A stretch of DNA of 64,000 bases from Burkholderia sp. USMB20 (GCF_000949135.2 NZ_JTAN02000018.1:310001-374000), one strand, 5' to 3'. Counted from the first letter of the stretch, positions 34,960 to 46,342 are shown. Notes: generated from the sequence alone by a model not told the origin. Translations and numbers: made by a program.

Positions 34960-35790
34960 GTGTCGACATCTGTAACGCCTTCCGCGCCCCGAGACCGCGA
35001 ATCGTCGCCGGACGAGATCACCGCGCTCGCGCGCGGCCTCGCCGTGCTGCGCCGCATCGCGGCCGCCGACGCCCCGGTCAGCAACCGCGAGCTGACCGAA
35101 TTGACGGGCATCCCGAAGCCGACCGTGTCGCGCATCACGGCGACGCTCGTCAGCGCCGGCTTCCTGTTCCAGCTGCCCGACAGCGAGCGCTTCGTGCTGA
35201 CCGCGTCGGTGCTGGAGCTGAGCCACGGCTTCCTGCGCAACTTCGACATCCGCGCGCGCTCGCGGCCGTTCATGATCGAACTCGCCGAGCGCACGTCGCT
35301 GTCGGTGCACCTCGCGGTGCGCGACCGGCTCGACATGGTCGCGATCGACGTGATCCGGCCGCGCTCGGCCGTGCTCGTCACGCGCCTCGAGATCGGCTCG
35401 CGGATGGACATCGCGCGCACCGCGACCGCGGTCGGCCGCGCGTATCTCGCGGCGCTGGAGGACGACGAGCGCCGCACGCTGCTCGACGCGCTGCGCGCGA
35501 CGGCCGGCGACGACTGGCCGCACGTATCGGCGCGCCTAACCCCCGGCCTCGAGGACGCGATGCGCGCCGGCCACGCGATCGCGATCGGCGAATGGCGCGA
35601 AGGGCTGAATGCGGTCGCGGCCGGGTTCGTCGGCCCGTCGGGCCAGCGCTATTCGGTGAACTGCGGCGGCGCATCCAGTCAGTGCCCGCCCGAATGGCTG
35701 CAGGAACACGTGGTGCCCGCGCTGCACGAGTGCATCGCGAAAATCACCCGCGAGATCGGCGGCGCGCCGGCCCGGCGCAGCGCCGTGTAA
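34960..35790 (+). CDS. IclR-family transcriptional regulator
   Basis: 276 residues. The helix-turn-helix (ALARGLAVLRRIAAADAPVS, RELTELTGIPKPTVSRI) starts near residue 22 and the IclR effector domain follows (LAERTSLSVHLAVRDRLDM, TAVGRAYLAALEDDER, LNAVAAGFVGPSGQRYSVNC). The start is GTG at 34960 after AGAGAGAATCCC; no ATG fits better. It is divergent from the multicopper oxidase operon and co-directional with mdtABC, so either could be its target. IclR proteins usually sense small organic acids or aromatics. If it controls the oxidases, a carbon-source signal rather than a metal signal would be implied. Confidence 0.9.
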   Translation: MSTSVTPSAPRDRESSPDEITALARGLAVLRRIAAADAPVSNRELTELTGIPKPTVSRITATLVSAGFLFQLPDSERFVLTASVLELSHGFLRNFDIRARSRPFMIELAERTSLSVHLAVRDRLDMVAIDVIRPRSAVLVTRLEIGSRMDIARTATAVGRAYLAALEDDERRTLLDALRATAGDDWPHVSARLTPGLEDAMRAGHAIAIGEWREGLNAVAAGFVGPSGQRYSVNCGGASSQCPPEWLQEHVVPALHECIAKITREIGGAPARRSAV

Positions 35791-35996
35791 TCGATCCGTC
35801 ATCGCCCCGTCGCGTTCTGTAACGACCGTAACCCGTTGAAAGATAGACGACTGGACTGTAACGGGGACGGGACGTAGGATCATGCCCATCGTCGCGCCGC
35901 ATTCGCGGCGCGCACCGCTCTTTTCTTTTTCCGCGCAGACCGGAAGGGCCCGGACCGAGCCGGCCTTCCGGCACCGCATGCCCCTGCGCCGCCCAG

Positions 35997-36030
35997 GCCC
36001 GGTTTCGAGCCCGGTTTCGAGCCCGTTTCC
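35997..36030. repeat. 12-bp tandem repeat GCCCGGTTTCGA x 2.75
   Basis: Two exact copies and a partial third copy lie in the 273-bp leader between the IclR gene and mdtA, ending about 34 bp before the mdtA start. The spacing to the ribosome site would change if the array expands or contracts. The direct repeat CTGTAACG (35818 and 35856) in the same leader may be a regulator site. Confidence 0.7.
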
Positions 36031-36063
36031 CGGCCTGCCGAGCCGTCTTCCTGACAGAACCCG

Positions 36064-37426
36064 ATGGACAATCAACAAAAGCCCACGCCCCCTTCGAAGG
36101 ATCCCGCCTCCCCCGCCGCGCGCCGCCCGCGCCGCCCGCTGGTGATCGGGACGCTCGCGGTCGTCGTCATCGGCGGCCTGCTGTGGTGGCACCCGTGGAA
36201 CCGCACGCAGGCCGACGCGCAGGCGGCGGCCAGCGCGGCCTCCGGCGCGAGCGCAGGCGGCGGCCATCGCGGCCGCGGCGGCCCCGCCGCGATGGCGAAC
36301 GTTCCGCAACCGGTATCGGTCGCGACCGCGACGCAGGGCGAGATGCCGATCGTGCTGTCCGCGCTCGGCACCGTGACGCCGCTCGCGAGCGTGACGGTCA
36401 AGACGCAGCTGTCGGGCTACCTGCAGTCGGTCGCGTTCCAGGAAGGCCAGATCGTCAGGAAGGGCGACCTGCTCGCGCAGATCGACCCGCGCCCGTACCA
36501 GGTCGCGCTCGAGAACGCCGAAGGCACGCACGCGCGCGACTCGGCACTGCTCGCGACGGCCCGCCTCGACCTGAAGCGCTACCAGACGCTGCTGTCGCAG
36601 GATTCGATCGCGTCGCAGACGGTCGACACCCAAGCATCGCTCGTCAAGCAATATGAAGGAACGGTGAAGACCGACCAGGCGGCGATCGATTCCGCGAAGC
36701 TGAACCTCGCGTACGCGCGCATCACGGCGCCGGTGTCGGGCCGCGTCGGCCTGCGCCAGGTCGACCCCGGCAACTACGTGACGCCGGGCGACACGAACGG
36801 GATCGTCGTGATCACGCAGCTGCAGCCGATGAGCGTGATCTTCACGACCTCGGAAGACAACCTGCCGCAGATCGTCAAGCAGGTGAACGCGGGCCGGAAA
36901 CTGTCGGTCACCGCGTACAACCGCAACAACACGGTGCCGCTCGAGACGGGTTCGCTCGCCACGCTCGACAACCAGATCGACACCAGCACCGGCACGGTCA
37001 AGCTGCGCGCGACCTTCGATAACAAGGAAGGGCTGCTGTTCCCGAATCAGTTCGTGAACGCGCGGCTGCTGGTCGACGTGATGCGCGATGCGACGATCGT
37101 GCCGACGGCCGCCGTGCTGACGGGCTCGATCGGCCAGTTCGTGTACATCGTGAAGCCCGACAACACGGTGACGGTGCGCAAGGTCACGATCGGCCCGGTC
37201 GACGGCGAGCGCACGAGCATCGTCAGCGGCGTCGCGCTCGGCGAGCGCGTGTCACCGACGGCTCCGACCGCTGCGCGAAGGCGCGAAGATCACGATCCCG
37301 GCCGACAAGCCGAAAGGCGCGTCGGGCGCGCACGGCGCCGGCGCGGCGTCCGGCGCATCGGGCGCGGCCCCGCCGCGGCGGACACAAGCACGGCGCGTCG
37401 CAGGCAGCGGCCCCCGCGCCCAGTAA
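36064..37426 (+). CDS. mdtA: RND efflux membrane-fusion protein MdtA, C-terminus frameshifted
   Basis: Intact through about residue 396. It has one membrane anchor ([18 protein letters not shown]), a lipoyl/hairpin region ([24 protein letters not shown] within residues 110-145), a coiled hairpin, and beta-barrel blocks ([20 protein letters not shown]). This is the periplasmic adaptor linking an RND pump to an outer-membrane channel. At 37249-37251 the frame fails: GTG-TCA should be GTG-GTC-ACC, and a second base is missing near 37271 (CGCTG for CGCCTG). The natural C-terminus then runs to about 37426. Both events shorten short base runs, which is also how long-read errors look. The uncorrected frame gives an Arg-rich tail and stops at 37491. 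Confidence 0.85.
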
Positions 37427-37440
37427 CGGCGGGCCGCTCG

Positions 37441-40400
37441 ATGAATCCATCCGCCTCTTCATTCTCCGGCCGGTCGGCACCGCCCTCCTGATGGCGGCGA
37501 TCATGCTGGCCGGTCTCGTCGCGCTGCGCTTCCTGCCGCTCGCCGCCCTGCCCGAGGTCGACTACCCGACGATCCAGGTCCAGACCTTCTATCCGGGCGC
37601 GAGCCCGGAGGTGATGACGTCGGCGGTCACCGCGCCGCTGGAGCGGCAGTTCGGCCAGATGCCGTCGCTGAACCAGATGTCGTCGCAAAGCTCGGCCGGC
37701 GCGTCGGTGATCACGCTGCAGTTCTCGCTCGACCTGCCGCTCGACATCGCCGAACAGGAAGTGCAGGCCGCGATCAACGCGGCCGGCAACCTGCTGCCGT
37801 CCGACCTCCCGGCCCCGCCGATCTATGCGAAGGTCAACCCGGCCGACGCGCCGGTGCTGACCCTCGCGATCACGTCGAAGACCCTGCCGCTCACCCAGGT
37901 GCAGGACCTGACCGACACGCGTCTCGCGATGAAGATCTCGCAGATCGCGGGCGTCGGCCTCGTCAGCCTGTCGGGCGGCAACCGGCCGGCCGTGCGGATC
38001 CAGGCGAACCCGACCGCGCTCGCGCAGTACGGGATGAACCTCGACGACCTGCGCACGACGATCTCGAACCTGAACGTGAACACGCCGAAGGGCAACTTCG
38101 ACGGCCCGACGCGCGCGTACACGATCAACGCGAACGACCAGCTCACCAGCGCCGATCAATACAACGACGCGGTCGTCGCCTACAAGAGCGGCCGCCCGGT
38201 GATGCTGACCGACGTCGCGAAGATCGTCGCCGGCTCCGAGAACACCAAGCTCGGCGCGTGGGTCAATGCGGAGCCCGCGATCATCCTGAACGTGCAGCGC
38301 CAGCCGGGCGCGAACGTGATCGCGACCGTCGACGCGATCAAGGCGCAGCTGCCGAAGCTGCAGGAGACGCTGCCCGCCGCGCTCGACGTGCAGATCGTCA
38401 CCGACCGCACGACGATGATCCGCGCCGCCGTGCGCGACGTGCAGTTCGAGCTGCTGCTCGCGGTCGCGCTGGTCGTGCTGGTGATGTACCTGTTCCTCGC
38501 GAACGTCTACGCGACCATCATCCCGAGCCTGTCGGTGCCGCTGTCGCTGATCGGCACGCTCGCGGTGATGTACATGGCCGGCTTCTCGCTGAACAACCTG
38601 TCGCTGATGGCGCTCACCATCGCGACCGGCTTCGTCGTCGACGACGCGATCGTGATGATCGAGAACATCGCGCGCTACGTCGAGGAAGGCGACACGGGCC
38701 TCGAGGCCGCGCTGAAGGGCTCGAGACAGATCGGCTTCACGATCATCTCGCTGACGGTGTCGCTGATCGCGGTGCTGATCCCGCTGCTGTTCATGGGCGA
38801 CGTGGTCGGCCGCCTGTTCCACGAGTTCGCGATCACGCTCGCGGTGACGATCGTGATCTCGGCGATCGTGTCGCTCACGCTCGTGCCGATGATGTGCGCG
38901 AAGCTGCTGCGCCATTCGCCGCCGCCGGAGAGCCATCGCTTCGAGGCGCGCGTGCACCGCGCGATCGACTGGGTGATCGCACGCTACGGGGTCGCGCTCG
39001 AATGGGTGCTGAACCGCCAGCGCTCGACGCTCGTCGTCGCGGTGCTGACGCTCGTGCTGACCGGCCTGCTCTACGTGTTCATACCGAAGGGCTTCTTCCC
39101 CGCGCAGGATACCGGCGTGATCCAGGCGATCACGCAGGCGCCGCAGTCGATCTCGTACGGCGCGATGGCCGAACGCCAGCAGGCGCTCGCGGCCGAGATC
39201 CTGAAGGATCCGAACGTCGCGAGCCTCACGTCGTTCATCGGCGTCGACGGCAGCAACATCACGCTGAACAGCGGCCGGATGCTGATCAACCTGAAGGCGC
39301 GCGACGCCCGCTCCGAATCGTCCGCGCAGATCATCCGCGACCTGCAGCAGCGCGTCGCGAACGTGACCGGCATCTCGCTGTTCATGCAGTCGGTGCAGGA
39401 CCTGACGATCGACTCGACCGTGAGCCCGACGCAGTACCAGTTCATGCTGACGAGCCCGAACCCGGACGAGTTCGCGACCTGGGTGCCGAAGCTCGTCACG
39501 CGGCTGCAGAAGGAGCCGTCGCTCGCCGACGTCGCGACCGACCTGCAGAGCAACGGCCAGTCGGTCTACATCGAGATCGACCGCGCGAGCGCCGCGCGCT
39601 TCGGCATCACGCCGGCGACCGTCGACAACGCGCTGTACGACGCGTTCGGCCAGCGCATCGTGTCGACCATCTTCACGCAGTCGAACCAGTACCGCGTGAT
39701 TCTCGAGTCGGAACCGAAGGAGCAGCATTACGCCGAATCGCTGAGCGACATCTACCTGCCGTCCGCGGGCGGCGGCCAGGTGCCGCTGTCGTCGATCGCG
39801 TCGTTCCACGAGCGGCCGTCGCCGCTGCTCGTCGCGCACCTGTCGCAGTTCCCGTCGACGACGATCTCGTTCAACCTCGCGCCGGGCGCGTCGCTCGGCG
39901 AGGCCGTGAAGGCGATCGGCGCCGCCGAGCAGGACATCGGCCTGCCCGGCTCGTTCCAGACGCGCTTCCAGGGCGCCGCGCTCGCGTTCCAGGCGTCGCT
40001 GTCGAACCAGCTGTTCCTGATCCTCGCGGCGGTCGTCACGATGTACATCGTGCTCGGCGTGCTGTACGAGAGCTACATCCACCCGATCACGATCCTGTCG
40101 ACGCTGCCGTCGGCCGGCGTCGGCGCGCTGCTTGCGCTGATGATCACCGGGCACGACCTCGACATCATCGGGATCATCGGGATCGTGCTGCTGATCGGCA
40201 TCGTGAAGAAGAACGCGATCATGATGATCGACTTCGCGCTCGAAGCCGAGCGGGTCGAAGGCAAGCCGCCGCGCGAGGCGATCTACCAGGCGTGCCTGCT
40301 GCGCTTCCGGCCGATCCTGATGACGACGCTCGCCGCGCTGCTCGGCGCGGTGCCGTTGATCGTCGGCGCGGGTGCGGGCTCCGAGCTGCGCCAGCCGCTC

Positions 40401-40559
40401 GGGATCGCGATCGCGGGCGGCCTGATCGTGTCGCAGGTGCTGACGCTGTTCACGACGCCGGTGATCTACCTCGGCTTCGACAGCCTCGCGCGCCGCGTGC
40501 GCGGCTGGTTCGAGCGGCACGGCCCCGGCGCCGATGCCGGCAAGCACACGGGTGCGTAA
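37441..40559 (+). CDS. mdtB: RND efflux pump subunit MdtB, one-base break after the start codon
   Basis: About 1,039 residues after correction, close to E. coli MdtB, with twelve membrane helices and RND signatures ([33 protein letters not shown], the proton-relay Asp pair inside it, and the C-terminal [16 protein letters not shown]). The natural start is ATG 37441 (MNPS), but one C is missing at 37452 (TCCGC for TCCCGC). The correct frame ([16 protein letters not shown]) then has no start codon until ATG 37491, which would truncate the first helix. MdtB works as a heterotrimer with MdtC, exporting bile salts, novobiocin and metal chelates in enterobacteria. Confidence 0.88.
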
Positions 40560-40567
40560 ATGAACCG

Positions 40568-40611
40568 CCCCCCACGCTCACTTCGTTCGCGTGGGGGGGC
40601 GCAGCCCCCCC
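40568..40611 (+). promoter_or_regulatory. two mutually exclusive hairpins between mdtB and mdtC
   Basis: CCCCCCACGC (40568-40577) pairs with GCGTGGGGGG (40589-40598). The same G-run (40593-40599) can instead pair with CCCCCC at 40605-40611 around a GCA loop. The element begins nine bases after the mdtB stop and ends 53 bp before the mdtC start. Each hairpin could act as a 3'-end stabiliser or partial terminator that sets the MdtB:MdtC ratio. Similar G/C-run hairpins recur in Burkholderia intergenic DNA, so it may simply be a repeat element. Confidence 0.6.
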
Positions 40612-40663
40612 ATCTCCCGAAAACGCATCCGTCGGAACACGCGGCCGCCCAGCGAGTGCCAAC

Positions 40664-43600
40664 ATGAACCTGTCGCGCCCCTTCATCACCCGCCCCGTCG
40701 CGACGACGCTGCTCGCGCTCGGCGTCGCGCTCGCGGGCCTGTTCGCATTCATCAGGCTGCCGGTGTCGCCGCTGCCGCAGGTCGACTTCCCGACCATCTC
40801 GGTGCAGGCGTCGCTGCCCGGCGCGAGCCCCGAGACGGTCGCGACCAGCGTGACGAGCCCGCTCGAGCGGCACCTCGGCTCAATCGCCGACGTCAGCGAA
40901 ATGACGTCGACCAGCACCGTCGGCAACGCGCGGATCATCCTGCAATTCGGGCTGAACCGCGACATCGACGGCGCCGCGCGCGACGTGCAGGCCGCGATCA
41001 ACGCGGCGCGCGCCGACCTGCCCGCGTCGCTCAGGAGCAACCCGACGTATCGCAAGGTCAACCCGGCCGACTCGCCGATCATGATCGTGTCGCTCACGTC
41101 GGAAACGTCGTCGCCCGCGAAACTGTACGACGCCGCATCGACGGTGCTGCAGCAGTCGCTGTCGCAGATCGACGGGATCGGCCAGGTGTCGGTGAGCGGC
41201 TCCGCGAACCCGGCCGTGCGCGTCGAGCTCGAGCCGCATGCGCTGTTCCACTACGGGATCGGTCTCGAGGACGTGCGGGCCGCGCTCGCGTCCGCGAACG
41301 CGAACAGCCCGAAGGGCGCGATCGAGTTCGGCCCGAAGCACTACCAGCTCTATACGAACGACCAGGCGTCGCAGGCGTCGCAGTACAGCGACCTCGTCGT
41401 CGCTTACCGCAAAGGCGCGGCCGTGCGGCTGTCCGACCTGTCCGAGGTCGTGGACGGCGTCGAGGACCTGCGCAACCTCGGTTTGTCGAACGGCAAGCGC
41501 GCGGTGCTCGTGATCCTCTACCGCTCGCCCGGCGCGAACATCATCGAGACGATCGACCGCGTGCGCGCGGCGCTGCCGCAGCTCACCGCGTCGCTGCCGG
41601 CCGACATCACGGTCACGCCGGTGCTCGACCGTTCGACGACGATCCGTGCGTCGCTGAAGGACACCGAGCACACGCTGCTGATCGCGGTCAGCCTGGTCGT
41701 GATGGTCGTGTTCCTGTTCCTGCGCAACTGGCGCGCGACGCTGATCCCGAGCGTCGCGGTGCCGATCTCGATCGTCGGCACGTTCGGCGCGATGTACCTG
41801 CTCGGCTTCTCGATCGACAACCTGTCGCTGATGGCGCTGATCGTCGCGACCGGCTTCGTCGTCGACGATGCGATCGTCGTGCTCGAGAACATCACGCGCC
41901 ACATCGAGAACGGCAAGCCGAGGTTGCAGGCCGCGTTCGACGGCGCGCGCGAGGTCGGCTTCACCGTGCTGTCGATGAGCATCTCGCTCGTCGCGGTGTT
42001 CCTGCCGATCCTGCTGATGGGCGGCATCGTCGGGCGGCTGTTCCGCGAGTTCGCACTGACGCTGTCGCTCGCGATCGGCGTGTCGCTCGCGGTGTCGCTC
42101 ACCGTCACGCCGATGATGTGCGCGCGGCTGCTGCGCGAAGCGCACGACGTGCAGGAGGAAGGCCGCCTCGGCCGCTTCCTCGAGCGCTTCTTCACGCGGA
42201 TGCAGCGCGGCTACGAGCGCTCGCTGTCGTGGGCGCTGCGCCGCCCGCTGCTGGTGCTGCTGATCCTGTTCGCGACGATCGGGCTGAACGTCTACCTGTA
42301 CATCATCGTGCCGAAGGGCTTCTTCCCGCAGCAGGACACCGGGCTGATGATCGGCGGCATCCAGGCCGACCAGTCGACCTCGTTCCAGGCGATGAAGCTG
42401 AAGTTCGCCGAGATGATGCGGATCGTGCAGGCCAACCCGAACGTGAAGAGCGTCGCGGGCTTCACCGGCGGCACGCAGACCAACTCGGGCTTCATGTTCG
42501 TCACGCTGAAGGACCGCACCGAGCGCAAGCTGTCGGCCGACCAGGTGATCCAGCAGTTGCGCAGGCCGCTGTCGGACGTCGCGGGCGCGCGCACGTTCCT
42601 GCAGGCCGCGCAGGACATCCGCGTCGGCGGCCGGCAAAGCAGCGCGCAGTACCAGTTCACGCTGCTCGGCGATTCGAGCGCCGAGCTGTACAAGTGGGCG
42701 CCGCTCCTGACCGAGGCGCTGCAAAAGCGCGCCGAGCTGACCGACGTGAACTCCGACCAGCAGCAAGGCGGCCTCGAGGCGATGGTGACGATCGACCGCG
42801 CGAGCGCCGCGCGGCTCGGCATCAAGCCCGCGCAGATCGACAACACGCTGTACGACGCGTTCGGCCAGCGCCAGGTCTCGACGATCTACAACCCGCTGAA
42901 CCAGTACCACGTCGTGATGGAGGTCGCGCCGAAATACTGGCAGAGCCCGGAGATGCTGAACCAGGTGTGGATCAGCACGTCGGGCGGCAGCGCGAACGGC
43001 TCGCAGACCACCAACGCGGCGGCCGGCACCTTCGTCGCGACCTCGGCCGGCACGTCGAGCGCCGGCACGGCCGCGACGAGCGCCGCGGCGATCGCGTCCG
43101 ATTCCGCGCGCAACCAGGCGCTGAACTCGATCGCGTCGAGCGGCAAGTCGAGCGCGTCGTCGGGCGCGGCGGTGTCGACGTCGAAGTCGACGATGATTCC
43201 GCTGTCCGCGATCGCGACCTTCGGCCCGAGCACGACGCCGCTGTCGGTCAACCACCAGGGGCTGTTCGTCGCGACGACGATCTCGTTCAACCTGCCGCCG
43301 GGCGTGTCGCTGTCGCAGGCGACCCAGGTGATCTACCAGACGATGGCGCAGATCGGCGTGCCGCCGACGATCGTCGGCAGCTTCCAGGGCACCGCGCAGG
43401 CGTTCCAGCAGTCGCTCAGCAACCAGCCGATCCTGATTCTCGCGGCGCTGCTGGCCGTCTACATCGTGCTCGGGATCCTGTACGAAAGCTACATCCACCC
43501 GATCACGATCCTGTCGACGCTGCCGTCGGCCGGCGTCGGCGCCCTGCTCGCGCTGCTGCTGTTCAAGACCGAGTTCAGCATCATCGCGCTGATCGGCGTG

Positions 43601-43972
43601 ATCCTGCTGATCGGTATCGTGAAGAAGAACGCGATCATGATGGTCGACTTCGCGATCGACCAGACGCGCAACGGCAACAAATCGTCGTTCGATGCGATCC
43701 ACGAGGCGTGCCTGCTGCGCTTCCGGCCGATCATGATGACCACGATGGCGGCACTCCTCGGCGCGCTGCCGCTCGCGTTCGGCCACGGCGACGGCGCCGA
43801 GCTGCGCGCGCCGCTCGGGATCGCGATCGCCGGCGGCCTGATCATGTCGCAGGTGCTGACGCTCTATACGACGCCGGTCGTCTATCTGTACATGGACCGG
43901 TTCCGCGTGTGGGGCGAAAAGCGCCGCAACCGCCGCGGCGATTCGGGCGGACCGGCGGTGGCCGGGGATTAA
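40664..43972 (+). CDS. mdtC: RND efflux pump subunit MdtC with a low-complexity insertion
   Basis: 1,102 residues, about 75 longer than E. coli MdtC. The RND fold is complete ([50 protein letters not shown]-type loop at [24 protein letters not shown]). The extra length is an Ala/Ser/Thr/Gly-rich stretch at about residues 780-845 ([16 protein letters not shown] to [11 protein letters not shown]) inside the second periplasmic docking/porter region. It is in frame, so it is probably a tolerated flexible loop. The start at 40664 matches the family N-terminus ([18 protein letters not shown]), although its ribosome site is weak. It forms the pump with MdtB and MdtA. Confidence 0.93.
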   Translation: MNLSRPFITRPVATTLLALGVALAGLFAFIRLPVSPLPQVDFPTISVQASLPGASPETVATSVTSPLERHLGSIADVSEMTSTSTVGNARIILQFGLNRDIDGAARDVQAAINAARADLPASLRSNPTYRKVNPADSPIMIVSLTSETSSPAKLYDAASTVLQQSLSQIDGIGQVSVSGSANPAVRVELEPHALFHYGIGLEDVRAALASANANSPKGAIEFGPKHYQLYTNDQASQASQYSDLVVAYRKGAAVRLSDLSEVVDGVEDLRNLGLSNGKRAVLVILYRSPGANIIETIDRVRAALPQLTASLPADITVTPVLDRSTTIRASLKDTEHTLLIAVSLVVMVVFLFLRNWRATLIPSVAVPISIVGTFGAMYLLGFSIDNLSLMALIVATGFVVDDAIVVLENITRHIENGKPRLQAAFDGAREVGFTVLSMSISLVAVFLPILLMGGIVGRLFREFALTLSLAIGVSLAVSLTVTPMMCARLLREAHDVQEEGRLGRFLERFFTRMQRGYERSLSWALRRPLLVLLILFATIGLNVYLYIIVPKGFFPQQDTGLMIGGIQADQSTSFQAMKLKFAEMMRIVQANPNVKSVAGFTGGTQTNSGFMFVTLKDRTERKLSADQVIQQLRRPLSDVAGARTFLQAAQDIRVGGRQSSAQYQFTLLGDSSAELYKWAPLLTEALQKRAELTDVNSDQQQGGLEAMVTIDRASAARLGIKPAQIDNTLYDAFGQRQVSTIYNPLNQYHVVMEVAPKYWQSPEMLNQVWISTSGGSANGSQTTNAAAGTFVATSAGTSSAGTAATSAAAIASDSARNQALNSIASSGKSSASSGAAVSTSKSTMIPLSAIATFGPSTTPLSVNHQGLFVATTISFNLPPGVSLSQATQVIYQTMAQIGVPPTIVGSFQGTAQAFQQSLSNQPILILAALLAVYIVLGILYESYIHPITILSTLPSAGVGALLALLLFKTEFSIIALIGVILLIGIVKKNAIMMVDFAIDQTRNGNKSSFDAIHEACLLRFRPIMMTTMAALLGALPLAFGHGDGAELRAPLGIAIAGGLIMSQVLTLYTTPVVYLYMDRFRVWGEKRRNRRGDSGGPAVAGD

Positions 43973-43984
43973 GCGGACCACGAG

Positions 43985-44011
43985 CAGGCGGCCGCGCCAC
44001 GCGGCCGCCTG
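43985..44011. terminator. hairpin after mdtC
   Basis: 12-bp perfect stem CAGGCGGCCGCG/CGCGGCCGCCTG with a 3-base loop, 12 bp after the mdtC stop. No U-run follows, so it may be an inefficient or Rho-assisted terminator or a 3'-end stabiliser. Confidence 0.55.
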
Positions 44012-44086
44012 ACAGGCTTGCACGCAAGCGGCGATCGGCTATCGTGTGTCCATGCCCACCCTCGCGCCCCGTCCCTGGGACCCGCC

Positions 44087-44470
44087 ATGAACGTCCAGCT
44101 GAACCATACGATCGTCTGGTGCCGCGACAAGCACGCATCGAGCCGCTTCCTGACCGAACTTCTGGAACTGCCGCCGCCGACGCCGTTCGGCGCGATGCTG
44201 GTCGTCCAGCTCGACAACGGCGTGTCGCTCGACTTTTACGAAAAAGAGGGGGAGATCACGGCCCAGCACTACGCGTTCCTGACCGACGAGGCCGGCTTCG
44301 ATCGCGTGTTCGCGCGCATTCGCGCGCGCGGCCTGCCGCACTGGGCGGATCCGGCGAAGCGGCAGCCCGGTGAGATCTACCGCCATGACGGCGGTCGTGG
44401 TGTGTATTTCGACGATCCGGACGGTCACTTCCTCGAGGTGATGACGCGGCCGTACGTGCTGAACGGATAA
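44087..44470 (+). CDS. VOC-superfamily (glyoxalase/dioxygenase-like) protein
   Basis: 127 residues forming two beta-alpha-beta-beta-beta modules. The N-terminal half is QLNHTIVWCRDKHASSRFLT and the C-terminal half is HYAFLTDEAGFDRVFARI, followed by GRGVYFDDPDGHFLEVMTRP, the last containing the usual metal-ligand Glu. Likely metal ligands are His 5 (in LNHT), His 63 region (AQHYAF) and the Glu of FLEVMT. The start at 44087 gives the family N-terminus; the in-frame ATG 69 bases upstream has no ribosome site and no homology. Function within the superfamily (glyoxalase, fosfomycin resistance, dioxygenase) is not determinable. Confidence 0.85.
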   Translation: MNVQLNHTIVWCRDKHASSRFLTELLELPPPTPFGAMLVVQLDNGVSLDFYEKEGEITAQHYAFLTDEAGFDRVFARIRARGLPHWADPAKRQPGEIYRHDGGRGVYFDDPDGHFLEVMTRPYVLNG

Positions 44471-44476
44471 CGAAGC

Positions 44477-44505
44477 GCGTCGGCCGGTGTTGCACCGGCC
44501 GACGC
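44477..44505. terminator. bidirectional hairpin between convergent genes
   Basis: 13-bp perfect stem GCGTCGGCCGGTG/CACCGGCCGACGC with loop TTG, six bases after the VOC stop and before the convergent NYN gene end. Very stable and well placed for termination in both directions, although there is no U-run. Confidence 0.65.
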
Positions 44506-44574
44506 GGCGGCGCGGGCAGCGCCCTCGGTCGGACGCCGTCCCGCCCGGACGCCCTCTGACGCCCGCTGACTCCG

Positions 44575-46090
44575 TTACTCGGCGGCGGCAGCCGTCTTGC
44601 GCGGACGGCGCGCGCGGGTCGCCGTCTTGCGGGCCGGCTTCTTCGGCTTGGCGCCGGCTGCTGCGTCGGCGGCCGCTTCAACGGTCGATTCGGCGGCCGG
44701 TGCGGCTTCGTGCGACGGCTGCGCGGCAGCCGCCGACGCACCGTACTCGCCGGCCGTCGGCGCCGCGTGCTGCGCCGCGACGTGCCGGTCCTCACCGTGG
44801 TCCGCGTCGCGATGCGTCGCTACTGCCTGCTTGCCTTCGGTGTGCTTGCCGTCCGTGTGCTTGTCGCCACCGTGCTTCGCACCGCCGTGCGCGGCCTCGT
44901 CCGGATTCGCCGCCGTGTGACGGCCGGCCCCCTTCGCATCGCCGGCCTGCTTCACGCCGGCCTTCTTCGCCCCTGCCTTCTTCGCCGCGGTCTTGCGCGC
45001 GCGCTTGCGGCCGTCCTTCGCGTCACCGTGCGTGTCGGTAGCTTCATTCGCGTCGGCCGTCGCGGCCGGCACGAGCGCCGCTTCGTTCACGACGTCGACG
45101 ACGTCCGCCTCGTCGGCGTCGGGCCGCACGCTTTCGTCGACAGCCACGTCCGCCCGCTGCCCGGCGCCGCGGCTCGCGCTCGGCCGTTGGGCTTCCCCGT
45201 GGCCCGCCGTGACCGTGCTGCGCGCCGCCCGTATCGCGCGCCGCCGCCACCGGCTCGGCCGCCGCCGCGGACTGGCGCGGCCGCGACACGAACGCGCCCG
45301 ACTTGTCGTCGCGACCCACCTCGAGCAGGCCGCGCGCCTGCGCTTCGTCGAGCAGGTTGCCGAACGCGCGGAAACCGTAATACGACTCGTTGAAGTCCGG
45401 CTTGCGGCGCTTGATCGCGCTCTTGAGCACCGACGCCCAGATCTTGCCGACGTCGTCGCGCTCCGACGCCAGCGCATCGAACGTCTCGACCGCGAGCGCG
45501 ATCGCCTCGCTGCGGCGCACTTCCAGTTCCGGCTTGCGCGACGGCTCGTCGGCGCGCTTCGCGCCGCCGTTGCCGGTGCGCTGCTGTTCGCGCTTCGCCA
45601 GCGCGCGCTGCTGCTCGCGCACCAGGTCGTCGTAGAAAATGAATTCGTCGCAGTTCGCGACCAGCAGGTCCGACGTCGACTTCTTCACGCCGACCCCGAT
45701 CACCTTCTTCGCGTTCTCGCGCAGCTTCGACACGAGCGGCGAGAAATCCGAGTCGCCGCTGATGATCACGAACGTATCGACGTGCGACTTCGTGTAGCAG
45801 AGATCGAGCGCGTCCACGACGAGCCGGATGTCGGCCGAATTCTTGCCCGACTGGCGCACGTGCGGAATCTCGATCAGCTCGAAGCTCGCCTCGTGCATCG
45901 AGGCCTTGAAGCCCTTGTAGCGCTCCCAGTCGCAATACGCCTTCTTCACGACGATGCTGCCCTTCAGCAGCAGCCGCTCCAGCACGGGCTTGATGTCGAA
46001 TTTCTCGTACTTCGCGTCGCGCACGCCGAGCGCGACGTTCTCGAAGTCGCAGAACACGGCCATGCTGACGTTGTCCAGGGGTAATGCCAT
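44575..46090 (-). CDS. NYN-domain / LOTUS (OST-HTH) protein with Lys- and His-rich tail (frameshifted)
   Basis: Residues 1-165 form a NYN/PIN-like nuclease domain with acidic residues in VFCDFENVALGVRD, NSADIRLVVDALDL and VIISGDSDFSPLV. Residues about 200-270 form an OST-HTH/LOTUS RNA-binding domain (VGKIWASVLKSAIKRRKPDF, ESYYGFRAFGNLLDEAQARG). A tail of about 200 residues follows, first acidic, then histone-H1-like (KKAGAKKAGVKQAG), then His-rich (HGGAKHGGDKHTDGKHTEGK). The start at 46090 follows TTGGAGTACAC. One extra base near 45215-45225, in a GGGG run, throws the frame before the tail; the corrected reading continues to 44575. It likely processes or binds RNA. Confidence 0.82.
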
Positions 46091-46342
46091 GTGTACTCCA
46101 ACCGGTTGGTCGCCGCGTTGTATTGCCTGGCGGCGAAAAATGCATCGCGCACATGATAGCCGGTCGGCGGGGCGATTCCGCGATCCGTGCGCGCGAGCGC
46201 GCGTAGACGGGGCGCCGCGCCGGCCGTTTCGGTGCGGTACAGCCCCAGTTACCCGAGCGCCGCCGCCCCGATCGACATACACTTGAGTATCGGTCGTCCG
46301 TCCCTATCTGGAAGGACGACGCATCGAGCAAGGAGCGGTTTC

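Noticed and set aside
38258-44373. Very long frames overlapping mdtB and mdtC on both strands
   Set aside because: They show the composition of out-of-frame reading, and every domain hit belongs to the mdtB and mdtC frames. Only the part of one frame after 40664 is real (mdtC).
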